DNA of 64,000 bases from Mesorhizobium sp. ORS 3324. GTDB taxonomy: Bacteria > Pseudomonadota > Alphaproteobacteria > Rhizobiales > Rhizobiaceae. The position numbers and the translations under genes are program-made. Positions 51,121-59,572 of this stretch are shown here, one piece after another (the first letter of the stretch is position 1; each line of letters starts with the position of its first letter). The notes under the pieces are model-generated. The model did not search any database, was not told where the DNA came from, and saw nothing but the letters and a program-made list of their open reading frames with translations. The stretch is taken from NCBI GenBank assembly GCA_000824825.2, contig LM655169.1, positions 5,962 to 69,961 of the forward strand. Reading direction: 5' to 3'.

Positions 51121-51927
51121 CTACTGTTCTGACCCCAGAAACACCTCGAATTTGCGCATTTCCTCGGGATCCGCCTCCACGATGTGGCGCGGCTCCGGAT
51201 AGGCGCCGGACTGGATATCGTCGGCGTATTCGCGGAAGGCCGCGATGCGCTCGCCCTGGAGGCGGTCGAATTCGCCCGCGAAGTCCCGGTAGCGCTTGGC
51301 ATGGCGCGGATAGCGGCCGCGATTGGTGCCGAGCACGTCTTCCGAGAACAGATACTGGGCGTCGCAACCGGCGCCCGCGCCCATCGAGATCATGATCAGC
51401 GGCGTGCGCCGTGAGATCGCGCTTGCGACGCCGGCCGGCACCACCTCGATCTCGGCGGCGAAGGCGCCTGCCGCTTCGAGGTCCTTGACCTGCTTCCACA
51501 CGAAGGCAGCGCTCTCGGCCGTCTTGCCGACCGCCTTGAAGCCGCCCGTCCAGGTAGCATGCGCGGGGATCAGGCCGACATGGCCGCAGACCGGAATATA
51601 CTCTTCGCGCAGGCGGCGGATGGTCTGCAGGCTGGCCGAGCAGTACATGGCGTCGGCGCTCGCAGCGCGCAGGTTCACCGGCATGCGCAGGATCTCGTCG
51701 GTGGTAGCACCCAGCTTTACGCGGTCGTCGCCGGGAATGGCAAAGCAGGTGGGCGCCGCGTCGCGAAAACGCGGATCGAACATGAGATCATAGGTGACCG
51801 AGATCATGTCGATGCCGGCGCGCTCGGCGGCCTCGGCCTCCTCCAGCGAGAAGACGCGCAGCTTCGAGAGCTGGCGCTTGCCCTTCAGCGCCTGCAAATC
51901 CGCGACGGTCGGTCTGTTGCGTGCCAT
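51121..51927 (-). CDS. PanB-like protein (divergent ketopantoate hydroxymethyltransferase family)
   Basis: 268 aa. PanB-family barrel blocks are recognisable: GIDMISVTYDLMFD, PVCGHVGLIPAHATWTGGFK with the conserved His116, AEIEVVPAGVA with Glu161, and ISMGAGAGCDAQYLFSEDVLG. The usual KxEGG segment, which gives a magnesium-binding Glu and a Lys, is here MYCSAS (94-99), so two active-site residues are missing. A standard role in pantothenate synthesis is therefore doubtful. No panC is adjacent. It lies 37 bases after the reductase gene in the mocDEF-like operon. Confidence 0.8.
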   Translation of the reverse strand: MARNRPTVADLQALKGKRQLSKLRVFSLEEAEAAERAGIDMISVTYDLMFDPRFRDAAPTCFAIPGDDRVKLGATTDEILRMPVNLRAASADAMYCSASLQTIRRLREEYIPVCGHVGLIPAHATWTGGFKAVGKTAESAAFVWKQVKDLEAAGAFAAEIEVVPAGVASAISRRTPLIMISMGAGAGCDAQYLFSEDVLGTNRGRYPRHAKRYRDFAGEFDRLQGERIAAFREYADDIQSGAYPEPRHIVEADPEEMRKFEVFLGSEQ

Positions 51928-51964
51928 GTCTTTGAATCCCCTCAGTTCCAGCGACCTAGCGGGT

Positions 51965-53194
51965 CTATGCCGCCAGCAGCGACTTCAGCTTGACCGCTTG
52001 CGATCCGAGCGCCTCAGGCGCTGGCCTGGCCTGCTTCGCGATCAGCATCTCCGCCAGGCGGATGTCGCGCGCCACCGCATTGCCCGGGCCGATGCCGCTC
52101 GCGGCAACCAGCCTTCCGTCCTCGGCCAGATGGAACAGGATCAAGGCGCCGTCATCGAGATCGCGCCGCACGGTCGAGCGGCCCTCATCCGAAAGCCCGG
52201 CGATCTGAAGCGTGAGCCCATACTGATCCGACCAGAACCACGGCACGGCGGCGTGCGCTTCGTTGGCGCCCAGCATGTTCTTCGCGGCGAGCGCGCCCTG
52301 CTCCTGCGCATTGCGCCAGGCTTCCAGCCGCACGCGCCGGCCGCCATAGACAGCCAGCGGGAACGAGCAGCAGTCGCCGGCGGCGAAAATGTCCGGATCT
52401 TCGGTGCGCAGCGTCCCGTGGACGGCGATGCCGTTGTCGATCGCCAGGCCCGCTTCGGCGGCAAGCGCCGTCACCGGCACGGCGCCGATGCCGATCACCG
52501 CCAGATCGGCGACGACCTCGTGCCCATCGGCAAGCGTGATGCGGACCTCAGCGCCACTATCGGCGATCGCCGTGATGCCCTGTCCTGTGAGGACTTTGAC
52601 GCCCTCCGTTTCATGCGCCTTGTGGATGATTGCGGCGATCTCGGCCGGCACGCCGCGCATCAGGATGCGCGGCTGCGCCTCCAGCACCGTGACCGCGGCG
52701 CCGAGCTTGCGTGCCGAAGCGGCAAGCTCGAGGCCGATGAAACCGCCGCCGATGATGGCGACCCGATTGCCGGCGCTGAGATGAGCGCGGATGGCGAGCG
52801 CATCGTTGAAGGTCCTGAGATAGACGCAGCGGCCGCCCAGGCCCGGCATCGGCAACTTGCGCGGCACGGATCCGGTCGCGAGCAGCAGCTTGTCATAGCA
52901 AAGCGAAGAGCCGTCCGACAGGCGAACGACATGCGCGGCGCGGTCGATCGCGACGGCCCGGACAGAATGGATGTGGCGGATGGAGCGCTCGGCCAAAAGC
53001 TCGTCGCTGGCGATCGCCTTGATGAGCGGCGCCTCGCTGGTCATTGCTTCCTTCGACAGCGGCGGCCGCTCATAAGGCAGATGCGGTTCGTCGCCGACCA
53101 GCGTCACCGGCCCGTCATAGCCGAGATCGCGCAGGGTCAGCGCGGCACGCCCGCCGCATTCGCCGGCGCCGATGATGACCATTCCTCCCGCCAT
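51965..53194 (-). CDS. FAD-dependent ferredoxin reductase (MocF-like)
   Basis: 409 aa from ATG 53194; a GTG at 53203, overlapping the mocE stop as GTGA, is an alternative. Two Rossmann motifs are seen: VIIGAGECGGRAALTLRDLG near the N-terminus (FAD) and VAIIGGGFIGLELAASARKL mid-protein (NAD). LPYERPPLSKE and IFAAGDCCSFP are hallmarks of rhodocoxin/putidaredoxin reductase-type enzymes. It would pass electrons from NAD(P)H to the adjacent Rieske ferredoxin. In Sinorhizobium the matching gene of the rhizopine set is mocF. Confidence 0.92.
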   Translation of the reverse strand: MAGGMVIIGAGECGGRAALTLRDLGYDGPVTLVGDEPHLPYERPPLSKEAMTSEAPLIKAIASDELLAERSIRHIHSVRAVAIDRAAHVVRLSDGSSLCYDKLLLATGSVPRKLPMPGLGGRCVYLRTFNDALAIRAHLSAGNRVAIIGGGFIGLELAASARKLGAAVTVLEAQPRILMRGVPAEIAAIIHKAHETEGVKVLTGQGITAIADSGAEVRITLADGHEVVADLAVIGIGAVPVTALAAEAGLAIDNGIAVHGTLRTEDPDIFAAGDCCSFPLAVYGGRRVRLEAWRNAQEQGALAAKNMLGANEAHAAVPWFWSDQYGLTLQIAGLSDEGRSTVRRDLDDGALILFHLAEDGRLVAASGIGPGNAVARDIRLAEMLIAKQARPAPEALGSQAVKLKSLLAA

Positions 53195-53199
53195 CGCCG

Positions 53200-53514
53200 T
53201 CACCCGACCTGAATGAGGACTTTGCCGGCGTCGACCTTGACCGGATAGGTCTTGAGGTTGACGCAGACCGGCGCGCCGCGCGCATCGCCGGTCTTGTAGT
53301 TGAAGCGGCCATTGTGCTTCGGGCATTCGATGATGTCGTCCATCACCAGCCCGTCGGCCAGATGCACCTTCTCATGCGAGCACAGGCCGTCGGTCGCGAA
53401 ATATTCGTCTTCCCGGCTGCGGTAGATGGCGTAGGTGCGGCCGGCGTGATCGAACCGCATCACATCCTCTTCGTCGATGTCTCCGGCCGCGCAGGCCTCG
53501 ACCCAGTCGCTCAT
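53200..53514 (-). CDS. mocE: MocE-type Rieske [2Fe-2S] ferredoxin
   Basis: 104 aa. The Rieske cluster ligands are Cys and His in DGLCSHEKVHLADG and Cys and His in IECPKHNGRFNYKTGDA. There is no membrane anchor, so it is a soluble ferredoxin. It sits between a ferredoxin reductase and a di-iron desaturase-like oxygenase, a complete electron-transfer chain. In S. meliloti L5-30, mocDEF is associated with demethylation of the rhizopine 3-O-methyl-scyllo-inosamine. Substrate assignment here is inference from that homology. Confidence 0.92.
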   Translation of the reverse strand: MSDWVEACAAGDIDEEDVMRFDHAGRTYAIYRSREDEYFATDGLCSHEKVHLADGLVMDDIIECPKHNGRFNYKTGDARGAPVCVNLKTYPVKVDAGKVLIQVG

Positions 53515-53560
53515 GTCGTGCTCCGGCGAAAGTCTTCGTTGTCGGTTGTGTCGGATCCGG

Positions 53561-54667
53561 TCACTCGGCCGCGGCCGCTGTCGGATTGTCGTTGTGCAGC
53601 TCTTCCCGATAGGGCTTCGCCGTCGGCGGCAGCTCGCGCTTGATGAAATAATCCTCGTTGCGCAGCTGGCGCAGGAAGGCCGGGATCATCTCGCGGTAGC
53701 CGGCCAGGATCGACGGCGTCGGCGCCGGCAGGTCGTGCTTGATCAGCTCGTGCAGCTTGGGCAGCGCATGATAGGGCGCCATCGGGAACATGTGATGCTC
53801 CACATGGTAGTTCATGTTCCAGTAGATGAACCGACTGACCGGGTTCATGTAGACGGTGCGGCTGTTCAGGCGGTGGTCGATGACATTGTCGGCCAAGCCG
53901 CCATGCTGCAGCAGTCCGGTCATGACGTGATGCCAGGCGCCATACAGGCGGGGCAGGCCGACGAGCATCAGCGGCAGCCATGAGTGGAGATAGAGCGCCA
54001 GCGCGATGGTTGCGATGTAGATGGTGAGCCAGATGCGGGCGACGCGAATGGCCTTGGGCTGCTCCTGTTCGGGAATGAAGGTCTTCTCCGCGGCGCTGAC
54101 GACGCCCGCGGCATTGCGCACCATGTCGGTCATGGCATACCAGACGTCGAGGATGCCGAAGAAGTTCAGGACCAGGCGCAGAAGGTCCGGCGGCCGCATG
54201 ACGGCGATCTCCGGGTCGCGGCCGACGATGATGGTGTCGGTGTGGTGGCGCGTATGACTCCAGCGCCAGGTCACCGGATTGCGCATGATCATGAAGCTGG
54301 CGATCTGATAGACGGCATCGTTCATCCACTGGGTGCGGAAGGCCGTGCCGTGGCCGCATTCGTGCCAGCGGGAATCGGTCGAGGAGCCGTAGAGCACGCC
54401 ATAGACGAAGAAGAACGGCACGCACCACCATGTGCCCCAGAACCAGGCGCCGCCGGCGCCGCTGAGGAGCAGGACGCCGAGCCAGACGATGGTGTCGCGG
54501 ATCGCCGGCTGGTCGGAGCGCTGCATCAGTTCCTTCATCTGCTTGCGCGGGATGTCGGTGTGATACCACTCGGCCGCCGAAAGCCCGTTCTCGACCGCGA
54601 GCCTGGCGTCGCGGCCGGTCAGGCTGTAGTCGCGTCCGGACGGCTCCGGGGACGTGATTGCCGTCAT
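53561..54667 (-). CDS. mocD: MocD-like di-iron fatty acid desaturase-family oxygenase
   Basis: 368 aa from ATG 54667, preceded by GGAGGAAC; a second ATG five codons upstream overlaps that site. Membrane desaturase/hydroxylase with three His boxes: WHECGHGTAF, WSHTRHHTDT and HVEHHMFPMAPYHALPKLHE. Four or so membrane segments surround them. With MocE and the reductase it would form an O2-dependent oxygenase. It is the first gene of the minus-strand operon and divergent from the LacI-type regulator. Confidence 0.9.
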   Translation of the reverse strand: MTAITSPEPSGRDYSLTGRDARLAVENGLSAAEWYHTDIPRKQMKELMQRSDQPAIRDTIVWLGVLLLSGAGGAWFWGTWWCVPFFFVYGVLYGSSTDSRWHECGHGTAFRTQWMNDAVYQIASFMIMRNPVTWRWSHTRHHTDTIIVGRDPEIAVMRPPDLLRLVLNFFGILDVWYAMTDMVRNAAGVVSAAEKTFIPEQEQPKAIRVARIWLTIYIATIALALYLHSWLPLMLVGLPRLYGAWHHVMTGLLQHGGLADNVIDHRLNSRTVYMNPVSRFIYWNMNYHVEHHMFPMAPYHALPKLHELIKHDLPAPTPSILAGYREMIPAFLRQLRNEDYFIKRELPPTAKPYREELHNDNPTAAAAE

Positions 54668-54758
54668 TTCGGGTTCCTCCATCGCCGCCTGGCGAGCGAC
54701 CCTCTCGGGATCCGGGCTCGCACATGGCTGACTTTCATTTCACCATAGCGCCAAGCCA

Positions 54759-54803
54759 TGATAGTCTCAACGTCATAAAGATAGATTCTATCATTTCCTA
54801 TCA
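54759..54803. promoter_or_regulatory. Candidate operator cluster between mocD and the LacI-type gene
   Basis: GATAGATTCTATC (54780-54792) is a palindrome with six-base arms around a central T. Further GATAG/CTATC half-sites lie at about 54760 (gatagt) and 54797 (cctatcag). The placement between divergent genes and the size fit a LacI-family operator, possibly autoregulatory. No experiment or consensus supports it here. Confidence 0.5.
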
Positions 54804-54842
54804 GAATGAGTTATCCTGAATCGGGCAAGCGATGGAGCATTC

Positions 54843-55874
54843 ATGGCAAAGCGGCCGACCATTACCGATCTCGCGCGCGTCTCCGGTTTCAGCGTCGCTA
54901 CCGTCGACCGGGTGCTGAACAACCGCCTGCCGGTGCGCGAGGAAACGGCGCGCCGGGTCTACGAGGCCGCAACCGACATCGGCTATCACGCCGCGGGGCT
55001 GATCAAGCAGCGCATGCGCCAGGAACTGCCGGAATATCGCCTCGGCTTCCTGCTGCTGCGTGGCAATGATGTTTTCTACGGCGATTTTGCGCGCGAGCTG
55101 GAGCTTGCGGTTTCGCAGTCGCAGCGCTTCCGCGGCGTCGCGACGATCGACTTCGCCGCCTCGCTGGCGCCGGACGAGATCGCCGCCCAGATGCGCAAGC
55201 TGGCGGCGAAATCCAGGGCCATCGCCGTGGTCGGCCCGGACCATCCGACACTGACGGCGGTGGTGGAGGCGCTGAAGGCGCGAGGGCAGCCGGTCTTTTC
55301 GCTGCTGTCCGACTTCGCCGCAGGCATCCGCGAGGGCTATGTCGGGCTCGACAACCGCAAGGTTGGGCGTACCGCGGCCTGGATGATCGCCAAGGCCGCC
55401 AGGAAGCCCGGCAAGGTCGCGCTCTTTGTCGGCAGCCACCGCTTCCATGGCCACGAGCTGCGCGAGATCGGCTTCCGCTCCTATTTTCGCGAGCACGCGC
55501 CGGACTTCACAGTGATGGAGACGCTGGTCAATCTGGAGGCCAACCAGGTGACGCATGATGCGATGCTCGATCTTCTGGCCCGGCATCCCGACCTTGCAGG
55601 CTGCTATGTGGCCGGCGGCGGCATGGAGGGCGCGGTTGCGGCGCTGAGGGCAGCAAAGCCGGCCAACATGCCGGTGGTGATCTGCAACGAGATCAACGCC
55701 TTCTCGCGCGCGGCCCTTGCCGACAACATCCTGACCATGGTGATCTCGACGCCACTGGCGGCGCTCTGCCGCGAGCTTGTCGGGCTGATGGCGCATGCCA
55801 TCGAGAGCGGCGCCGCCAACGCGCCCGGCCAGACTTTTCTCCCCTTCGACATCTATCTGCCGGAAAACATCTGA
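54843..55874 (+). CDS. LacI-family transcriptional regulator of the moc/inositol cluster
   Basis: 343 aa. N-terminal LacI helix-turn-helix: RPTITDLARVSGFSVATVDR with the hinge-proximal RVLNNRLPVREETARRV. The rest is a periplasmic-binding-protein-like sensor domain (GFLLLRGNDVFYGDFAREL, VGLDNRKVGRTAAWMI). It lies between mocD (divergent) and the ABC transporter operon (downstream), so it is well placed to control both. The effector is likely an inositol-type sugar, by context. Confidence 0.93.
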   Translation: MAKRPTITDLARVSGFSVATVDRVLNNRLPVREETARRVYEAATDIGYHAAGLIKQRMRQELPEYRLGFLLLRGNDVFYGDFARELELAVSQSQRFRGVATIDFAASLAPDEIAAQMRKLAAKSRAIAVVGPDHPTLTAVVEALKARGQPVFSLLSDFAAGIREGYVGLDNRKVGRTAAWMIAKAARKPGKVALFVGSHRFHGHELREIGFRSYFREHAPDFTVMETLVNLEANQVTHDAMLDLLARHPDLAGCYVAGGGMEGAVAALRAAKPANMPVVICNEINAFSRAALADNILTMVISTPLAALCRELVGLMAHAIESGAANAPGQTFLPFDIYLPENI

Positions 55875-55875
55875 A

Positions 55876-56155
55876 CCTCCAGTACAGGGATTTTGATCGG
55901 TCGGCTCTGTTTGCGTTGGCAGGTGGCATGCGTTGGAGATTGGCCGAAACGCCCACCCCGTCGTCATTCTAGGGCGGAGCAGGAGCGAAGCTCCGTCGCG
56001 AAGACCCTAGAATCCATGCCGTTACCTTCGCCAAGGAGTGCAACGGAGCAAAATTCTGCACCGCAGCAGCGTTTGCGATGACTTCACGAAAATGAACGAA
56101 AAATCTTGCACCAAGACAAACGGCAACCTTTCAAAATCCTTGTGTCGGGGAACTG
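55876..56155. repeat. Composite intergenic repeat (copy 2)
   Basis: Starting immediately after the regulator's stop codon, 55876-55965 is the inverted counterpart of 26516-26603. A family unit with cattctagggcggagcagga and its inverted end is inserted at about 55966-56030, and 56118-56152 matches 26385-26418. The 643-base gap to the next gene also holds the palindromes listed next. No coding gene is apparent in it. Confidence 0.7.
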
Positions 56156-56180
56156 ACCTCCAAAGCGATGGGATCGACCT

Positions 56181-56211
56181 GAAAGAATCCATCAGGCTGA
56201 TGGATTCTTTC
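56181..56211. promoter_or_regulatory. Long perfect inverted repeat upstream of the sugar-binding-protein gene
   Basis: GAAAGAATCCATCA (56181-56194) and TGATGGATTCTTTC (56198-56211) are perfect 14-base arms separated by GGC. There is no T-tract, so a terminator is less likely than an operator or RNA hairpin. It lies about 310 bases before the binding-protein gene. Confidence 0.55.
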
Positions 56212-56368
56212 ATGACGGTTTGCCGCGATTCTGACCCATGCGTCGACGACTGTGGTCTTCGTCACGGTGATCAGGATCGAAAATCCGGCATGTCCGTTCC
56301 GAATCTCCCTTGACGGCTGCAAGCGAAATGGAATAAATATTTCACCAACTGGGTATTTTGGTTCTTTC

Positions 56369-56394
56369 GTTCCGGAACATCTGTTTCAAACAGA
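56369..56394. promoter_or_regulatory. Paired palindromes upstream of the transporter operon
   Basis: GTTCCGGAAC (56369-56378) and TCTGTTTCAAACAGA (56380-56394) are adjacent perfect palindromes 124-149 bases before the binding-protein start codon. The second is of LacI-operator size, but its sequence differs from the GATAGATTCTATC site near mocD. Confidence 0.5.
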
Positions 56395-56517
56395 GGATCA
56401 GGCGTTCCATAGTGCGAGGAAAACGCCGCCGGGATGAGCATAGGGAGAGATTCCCCGGAGAGATCGGGGATTCCGGTTCAATCGGTGCAGCCGGACACCA
56501 AGTGGAGGAGAAATAAA

Positions 56518-57459
56518 ATGAAGAAACTGCTTTTGGGCGTCGCGCTCTCGGCGCTGATGTGTTCATCCGCCTTCGCCGCCAAGATCGGCGTTTCGATGGC
56601 CCTTTTCGACGACAACTTCCTGACCGTGCTGCGCAACGGCATGATCGCGCAGGCCAAGGGCATGAGCGGCGTCGAGCTGCAGGTCGAGGACGCGCAGAAC
56701 GACGTCGCCAAGCAGCTCGACCAGATCAAGAACTTCGCCGCCTCGGGCGTCGACGCCATCATCGTCAATCCGGTCGACACTTCGGCCACCCAGGCGATGT
56801 CGGATGCGGCCGCCGCGGCCAAGATCCCGCTGGTCTATGTCAACCGCGAGCCGGTCAATGTCGACAAGCTGCCCGACAACCAGGCCTTCGTCGCTTCGAA
56901 CGAGGCCGAGTCCGGCACGCTCGAGACCAAGGAAGCCTGCCGCCTTTTCAAGGAGGCCGGCAAGAAGGAAGCCAATGTCTATGTGATCATGGGCGAGCTG
57001 TCGAACCAGGCCGCCGTGCAGCGCACCAAGGACATCGAGGAGGTCATCAGCACTCCGGACTGCAACTTCATCAAGATCATCGACAAGCAGACCTCGAACT
57101 GGAAGCGTGACGAAGCGCAGAACCTGATGACCAACTGGCTGTCGTCCGGCAAGCAGTTCGACGGCGTCATCGCCAACAACGACGAAAGCGCCATCGGCGC
57201 CATCCAGGCGATGAAGGCCGCCAACATCGACATGAAATCGGTCGTGGTCGGCGGCGTCGACGCCACCCAGGACGCCCTGGCTGCGATGCAGGCGGGCGAT
57301 CTCGACGTGACGGTCTTCCAGGATGCGGCCGGCCAGGGCGCCGGCGCGCTCGATGCGGCCCTGAAGCTCTCCAAGGGCGAGAAGGTGGAGCACAAGGTCT
57401 ATATCCCCTTCCAGCTCGTGACGCCGGCGAACATCGACAAGTTCCTGAAGAAGAACTGA
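56518..57459 (+). CDS. Sugar (rhizopine/inositol-type) ABC transporter substrate-binding protein
   Basis: 313 aa from ATG 56518 with GGAGGAGAAA upstream. Signal peptide MKKLLLGVALSALMCSSAFA, then mature KIGVSMALFDDNFLTVLRNG. RbsB-like (Peripla_BP_4) periplasmic protein: VDAIIVNPVDTSATQAMSD, then IPLVYVNREPV, and FDGVIANNDESAIGAIQAMK. The overall pattern resembles MocB/inositol-binding proteins, and the downstream inositol dehydrogenase and mocDE genes support an inositol derivative as ligand. Confidence 0.9.
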   Translation: MKKLLLGVALSALMCSSAFAAKIGVSMALFDDNFLTVLRNGMIAQAKGMSGVELQVEDAQNDVAKQLDQIKNFAASGVDAIIVNPVDTSATQAMSDAAAAAKIPLVYVNREPVNVDKLPDNQAFVASNEAESGTLETKEACRLFKEAGKKEANVYVIMGELSNQAAVQRTKDIEEVISTPDCNFIKIIDKQTSNWKRDEAQNLMTNWLSSGKQFDGVIANNDESAIGAIQAMKAANIDMKSVVVGGVDATQDALAAMQAGDLDVTVFQDAAGQGAGALDAALKLSKGEKVEHKVYIPFQLVTPANIDKFLKKN

Positions 57460-57469
57460 GGCCGCGCCA

Positions 57470-57508
57470 ACGCAATTCCAGGAAAAGGTTTCCATAGGGA
57501 ATTGCGTG
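57470..57508. repeat. Palindromic repeat family B (copy 3) within the transporter operon
   Basis: The unit acgcaattccaggaaaaggt with inverted end cctatgg-like centre and gggaattgcgt, followed by gcagacaaaccctggagcgg, lies between the binding-protein and permease genes. As RNA it forms a hairpin with CGCAATTCC/GGAATTGCG arms. Such 3' hairpins often raise the level of the binding-protein message; that effect is inference here. Confidence 0.6.
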
Positions 57509-57641
57509 CAGACAAACCCTGGAGCGGCGCTCCGACGCATCGGACTGGCTGAAACCGGCTGCTGGCAGAGCAGCGCCGCTCCCTTCCTTCTCCCGCCTCA
57601 CCGGGCGGGAGGGCGGGCGCGGTCATTCGGAGGAAGAAGAC

Positions 57642-58718
57642 GTGTCACAGACATCGCATGGCATCGGCGGCTTGAGTTACGACGCCAAGAAGCGCCCTTG
57701 GCCCGCCGAATTCAATGTGTTCCTGGCGCTCGTCATCCTGGTCGGCGCGTTCGAGCTGATCGGCCGCGTCTTCCTCGGCGACAGCTTCCTGTTCAACACC
57801 CGCGAGAATGTCGCGGGCATCTTCAACGAGCAGCGCCTGCAGATCATCATCCTGCAGGTGTCGATCGTCGGCATCATCGCCATCGGTGTCACGCAGGTCA
57901 TCATCTGCGGCGGCATCGACCTGTCCTCGGGCTCGATCGTCGGCGCCACCGCCATGATCGCCATGAGCTTCGCGCAAGTGGCAACCGTCAACGGCAATCC
58001 CAACCCCAAGGCGATGTTCATCGCCTATGGCTGGACCGACCTGCCCGTCATCGTGCCGCTGCTGGTCGCGGTCGGCTGCGGGCTTTTGGCCGGTCTCATC
58101 AACGGTTCATTGATCGCCTACACCCGTATTCCGCCCTTCATCGCCACGCTCGGCATGATGGTCACCGCGCGCGGCATTGCCAAATGGTGGTCGAAGGGCC
58201 AGCCGATCTCGTTCCCGACCGACAGCTTCGCGGCCATCGGCAAGGGGCTGATGCCGGTCATCATCTTCATTTCGCTGGCGATCCTGTTCCAGCTCATCCT
58301 GAGCTACACCAGATACGGCAAGCACTGCTACGCCATCGGCTCCAACGAGGACGCCGCGCGCATGTCGGGCATCAAGATCGCCAACCACAAGGTGCTGGTC
58401 TATGTGATCGCCGGCATCCTTGCCTCGATCGCCGCGGTGGTGCTCTCCTCCAAGAACCTCACCGCCCAAGCCGGAATGGGCGTGATGTACGAGCTCGACG
58501 CGATCGCCATGGCGGTTATCGGCGGCGTCTCGCTGTCGGGCGGCCGCGGGTCTATCATCGGCACCGTGATCGGCTCGCTGATCTTCGGCGTCATCATCTC
58601 CGGCTTCACCTTCCTGCGCCTCGACGCCTACTACCAGGAGATGGTCAAGGGCGTGATCATCGTCGGCGCAGTCGTTCTCGATCAATGGCGCCAGCGCCGC
58701 CGGGCGATAGGAGCTTGA
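57642..58718 (+). CDS. Sugar ABC transporter permease (CUT2/RbsC type)
   Basis: 358 aa with a GTG start at 57642 behind GGAGGAAGAA. About ten membrane helices. BPD_transp_2 family blocks: VTQVIICGGIDLSSGSIVGA, LINGSLIAYTRIPPFIATLG, YAIGSNEDAARMSGI and AVIGGVSLSGGRGSIIGT. The LSSGS segment and SLSGGRG loop are typical of ribose/inositol permeases. Only one permease gene, so it probably works as a homodimer. The ATPase gene follows two bases later. Confidence 0.95.
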   Translation: MSQTSHGIGGLSYDAKKRPWPAEFNVFLALVILVGAFELIGRVFLGDSFLFNTRENVAGIFNEQRLQIIILQVSIVGIIAIGVTQVIICGGIDLSSGSIVGATAMIAMSFAQVATVNGNPNPKAMFIAYGWTDLPVIVPLLVAVGCGLLAGLINGSLIAYTRIPPFIATLGMMVTARGIAKWWSKGQPISFPTDSFAAIGKGLMPVIIFISLAILFQLILSYTRYGKHCYAIGSNEDAARMSGIKIANHKVLVYVIAGILASIAAVVLSSKNLTAQAGMGVMYELDAIAMAVIGGVSLSGGRGSIIGTVIGSLIFGVIISGFTFLRLDAYYQEMVKGVIIVGAVVLDQWRQRRRAIGA

Positions 58719-58720
58719 CC

Positions 58721-59491
58721 ATGTCCGACATTGTTCTGAAGACTGAAAACCTCACCAAGCATTATGGCGGCGTGCACGCGCTGCAGGAGGCGAATTTCGA
58801 GCTGCGCAAGGGCGAGCATGTCGCCATCATGGGCGACAACGGCGCCGGCAAGTCGACCTTCGTGCGCCAGATCACCGGCGTCGAGCAGCGCACCGACGGC
58901 AAGATCTGGTTCGACGGCAAGGAAGTGAACTTCGCCGGCCCGATCGAGGCGCGCGAAGCCGGCATCGAGACGGTGTTCCAGAACCTCGCTCTGGCCGATG
59001 ACCTCGACGTGCCGTCGAATCTCTTCCTCGGCCGCGAGAAGGTGCTGTTCAACCTCGGCCCGTTCTCGATCCTCGACCGCAAGGCCATGCGCAAGGCGAC
59101 CGAGGCGGCGCTGATCCGCACGGCGGTGAAGATCCCGAACCTTTCCAGCACCATCCGCCACATGTCGGGCGGCCAGCGCCAGTGCGTGGCGATCGCCCGG
59201 ACCGCGACCTTCGCTTCAAAGCTGATCATCATGGACGAGCCGACGGCCGCGCTTGGCGTGCAGGAGACGGCGCAGGTCGAAAACATCATCCGCACGCTGA
59301 AGGAGAACGGCGAGCCGCTGATCCTGATCAGCCACAACATGCGCCAGGTGTTCGACCTGGTCGACCGCATCGTTGTCTTCCGCCGTGGCCGCATCGTCGC
59401 CAATCTGCGTAAGCAGGACACCGACGGCAACGACATCGTCGCCTACATCACCGGCGCCAAGACCGGACAGGCGGAACTCCAGGCTGCCTGA
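58721..59491 (+). CDS. Sugar ABC transporter ATP-binding protein, single-domain
   Basis: 256 aa. Walker A GDNGAGKSTFVRQITG, signature MSGGQRQCVAIART, Walker B KLIIMDEPTAALGV and the switch His in LILISHNMRQVFD. Most CUT2 transporters have a double ATPase of about 500 aa (RbsA); here there is only one domain, as in fructose importer FrcA of S. meliloti, so it should dimerise. It follows the permease by two bases. Confidence 0.95.
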   Translation: MSDIVLKTENLTKHYGGVHALQEANFELRKGEHVAIMGDNGAGKSTFVRQITGVEQRTDGKIWFDGKEVNFAGPIEAREAGIETVFQNLALADDLDVPSNLFLGREKVLFNLGPFSILDRKAMRKATEAALIRTAVKIPNLSSTIRHMSGGQRQCVAIARTATFASKLIIMDEPTAALGVQETAQVENIIRTLKENGEPLILISHNMRQVFDLVDRIVVFRRGRIVANLRKQDTDGNDIVAYITGAKTGQAELQAA

Positions 59492-59572
59492 CGAGGCGCC
59501 ACGACGGGATAACCAATCGTCCGCGCCGCACCGGCGCGGATAGTTTTCAGAACCACCCTCAAAGGACATTCC

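Noticed and set aside
55893..56081. Short frames in the region after the LacI-type gene
   Set aside because: They lie in the composite repeat, and the same translated string recurs from the other repeat copy, which reflects DNA repetition rather than a protein family.
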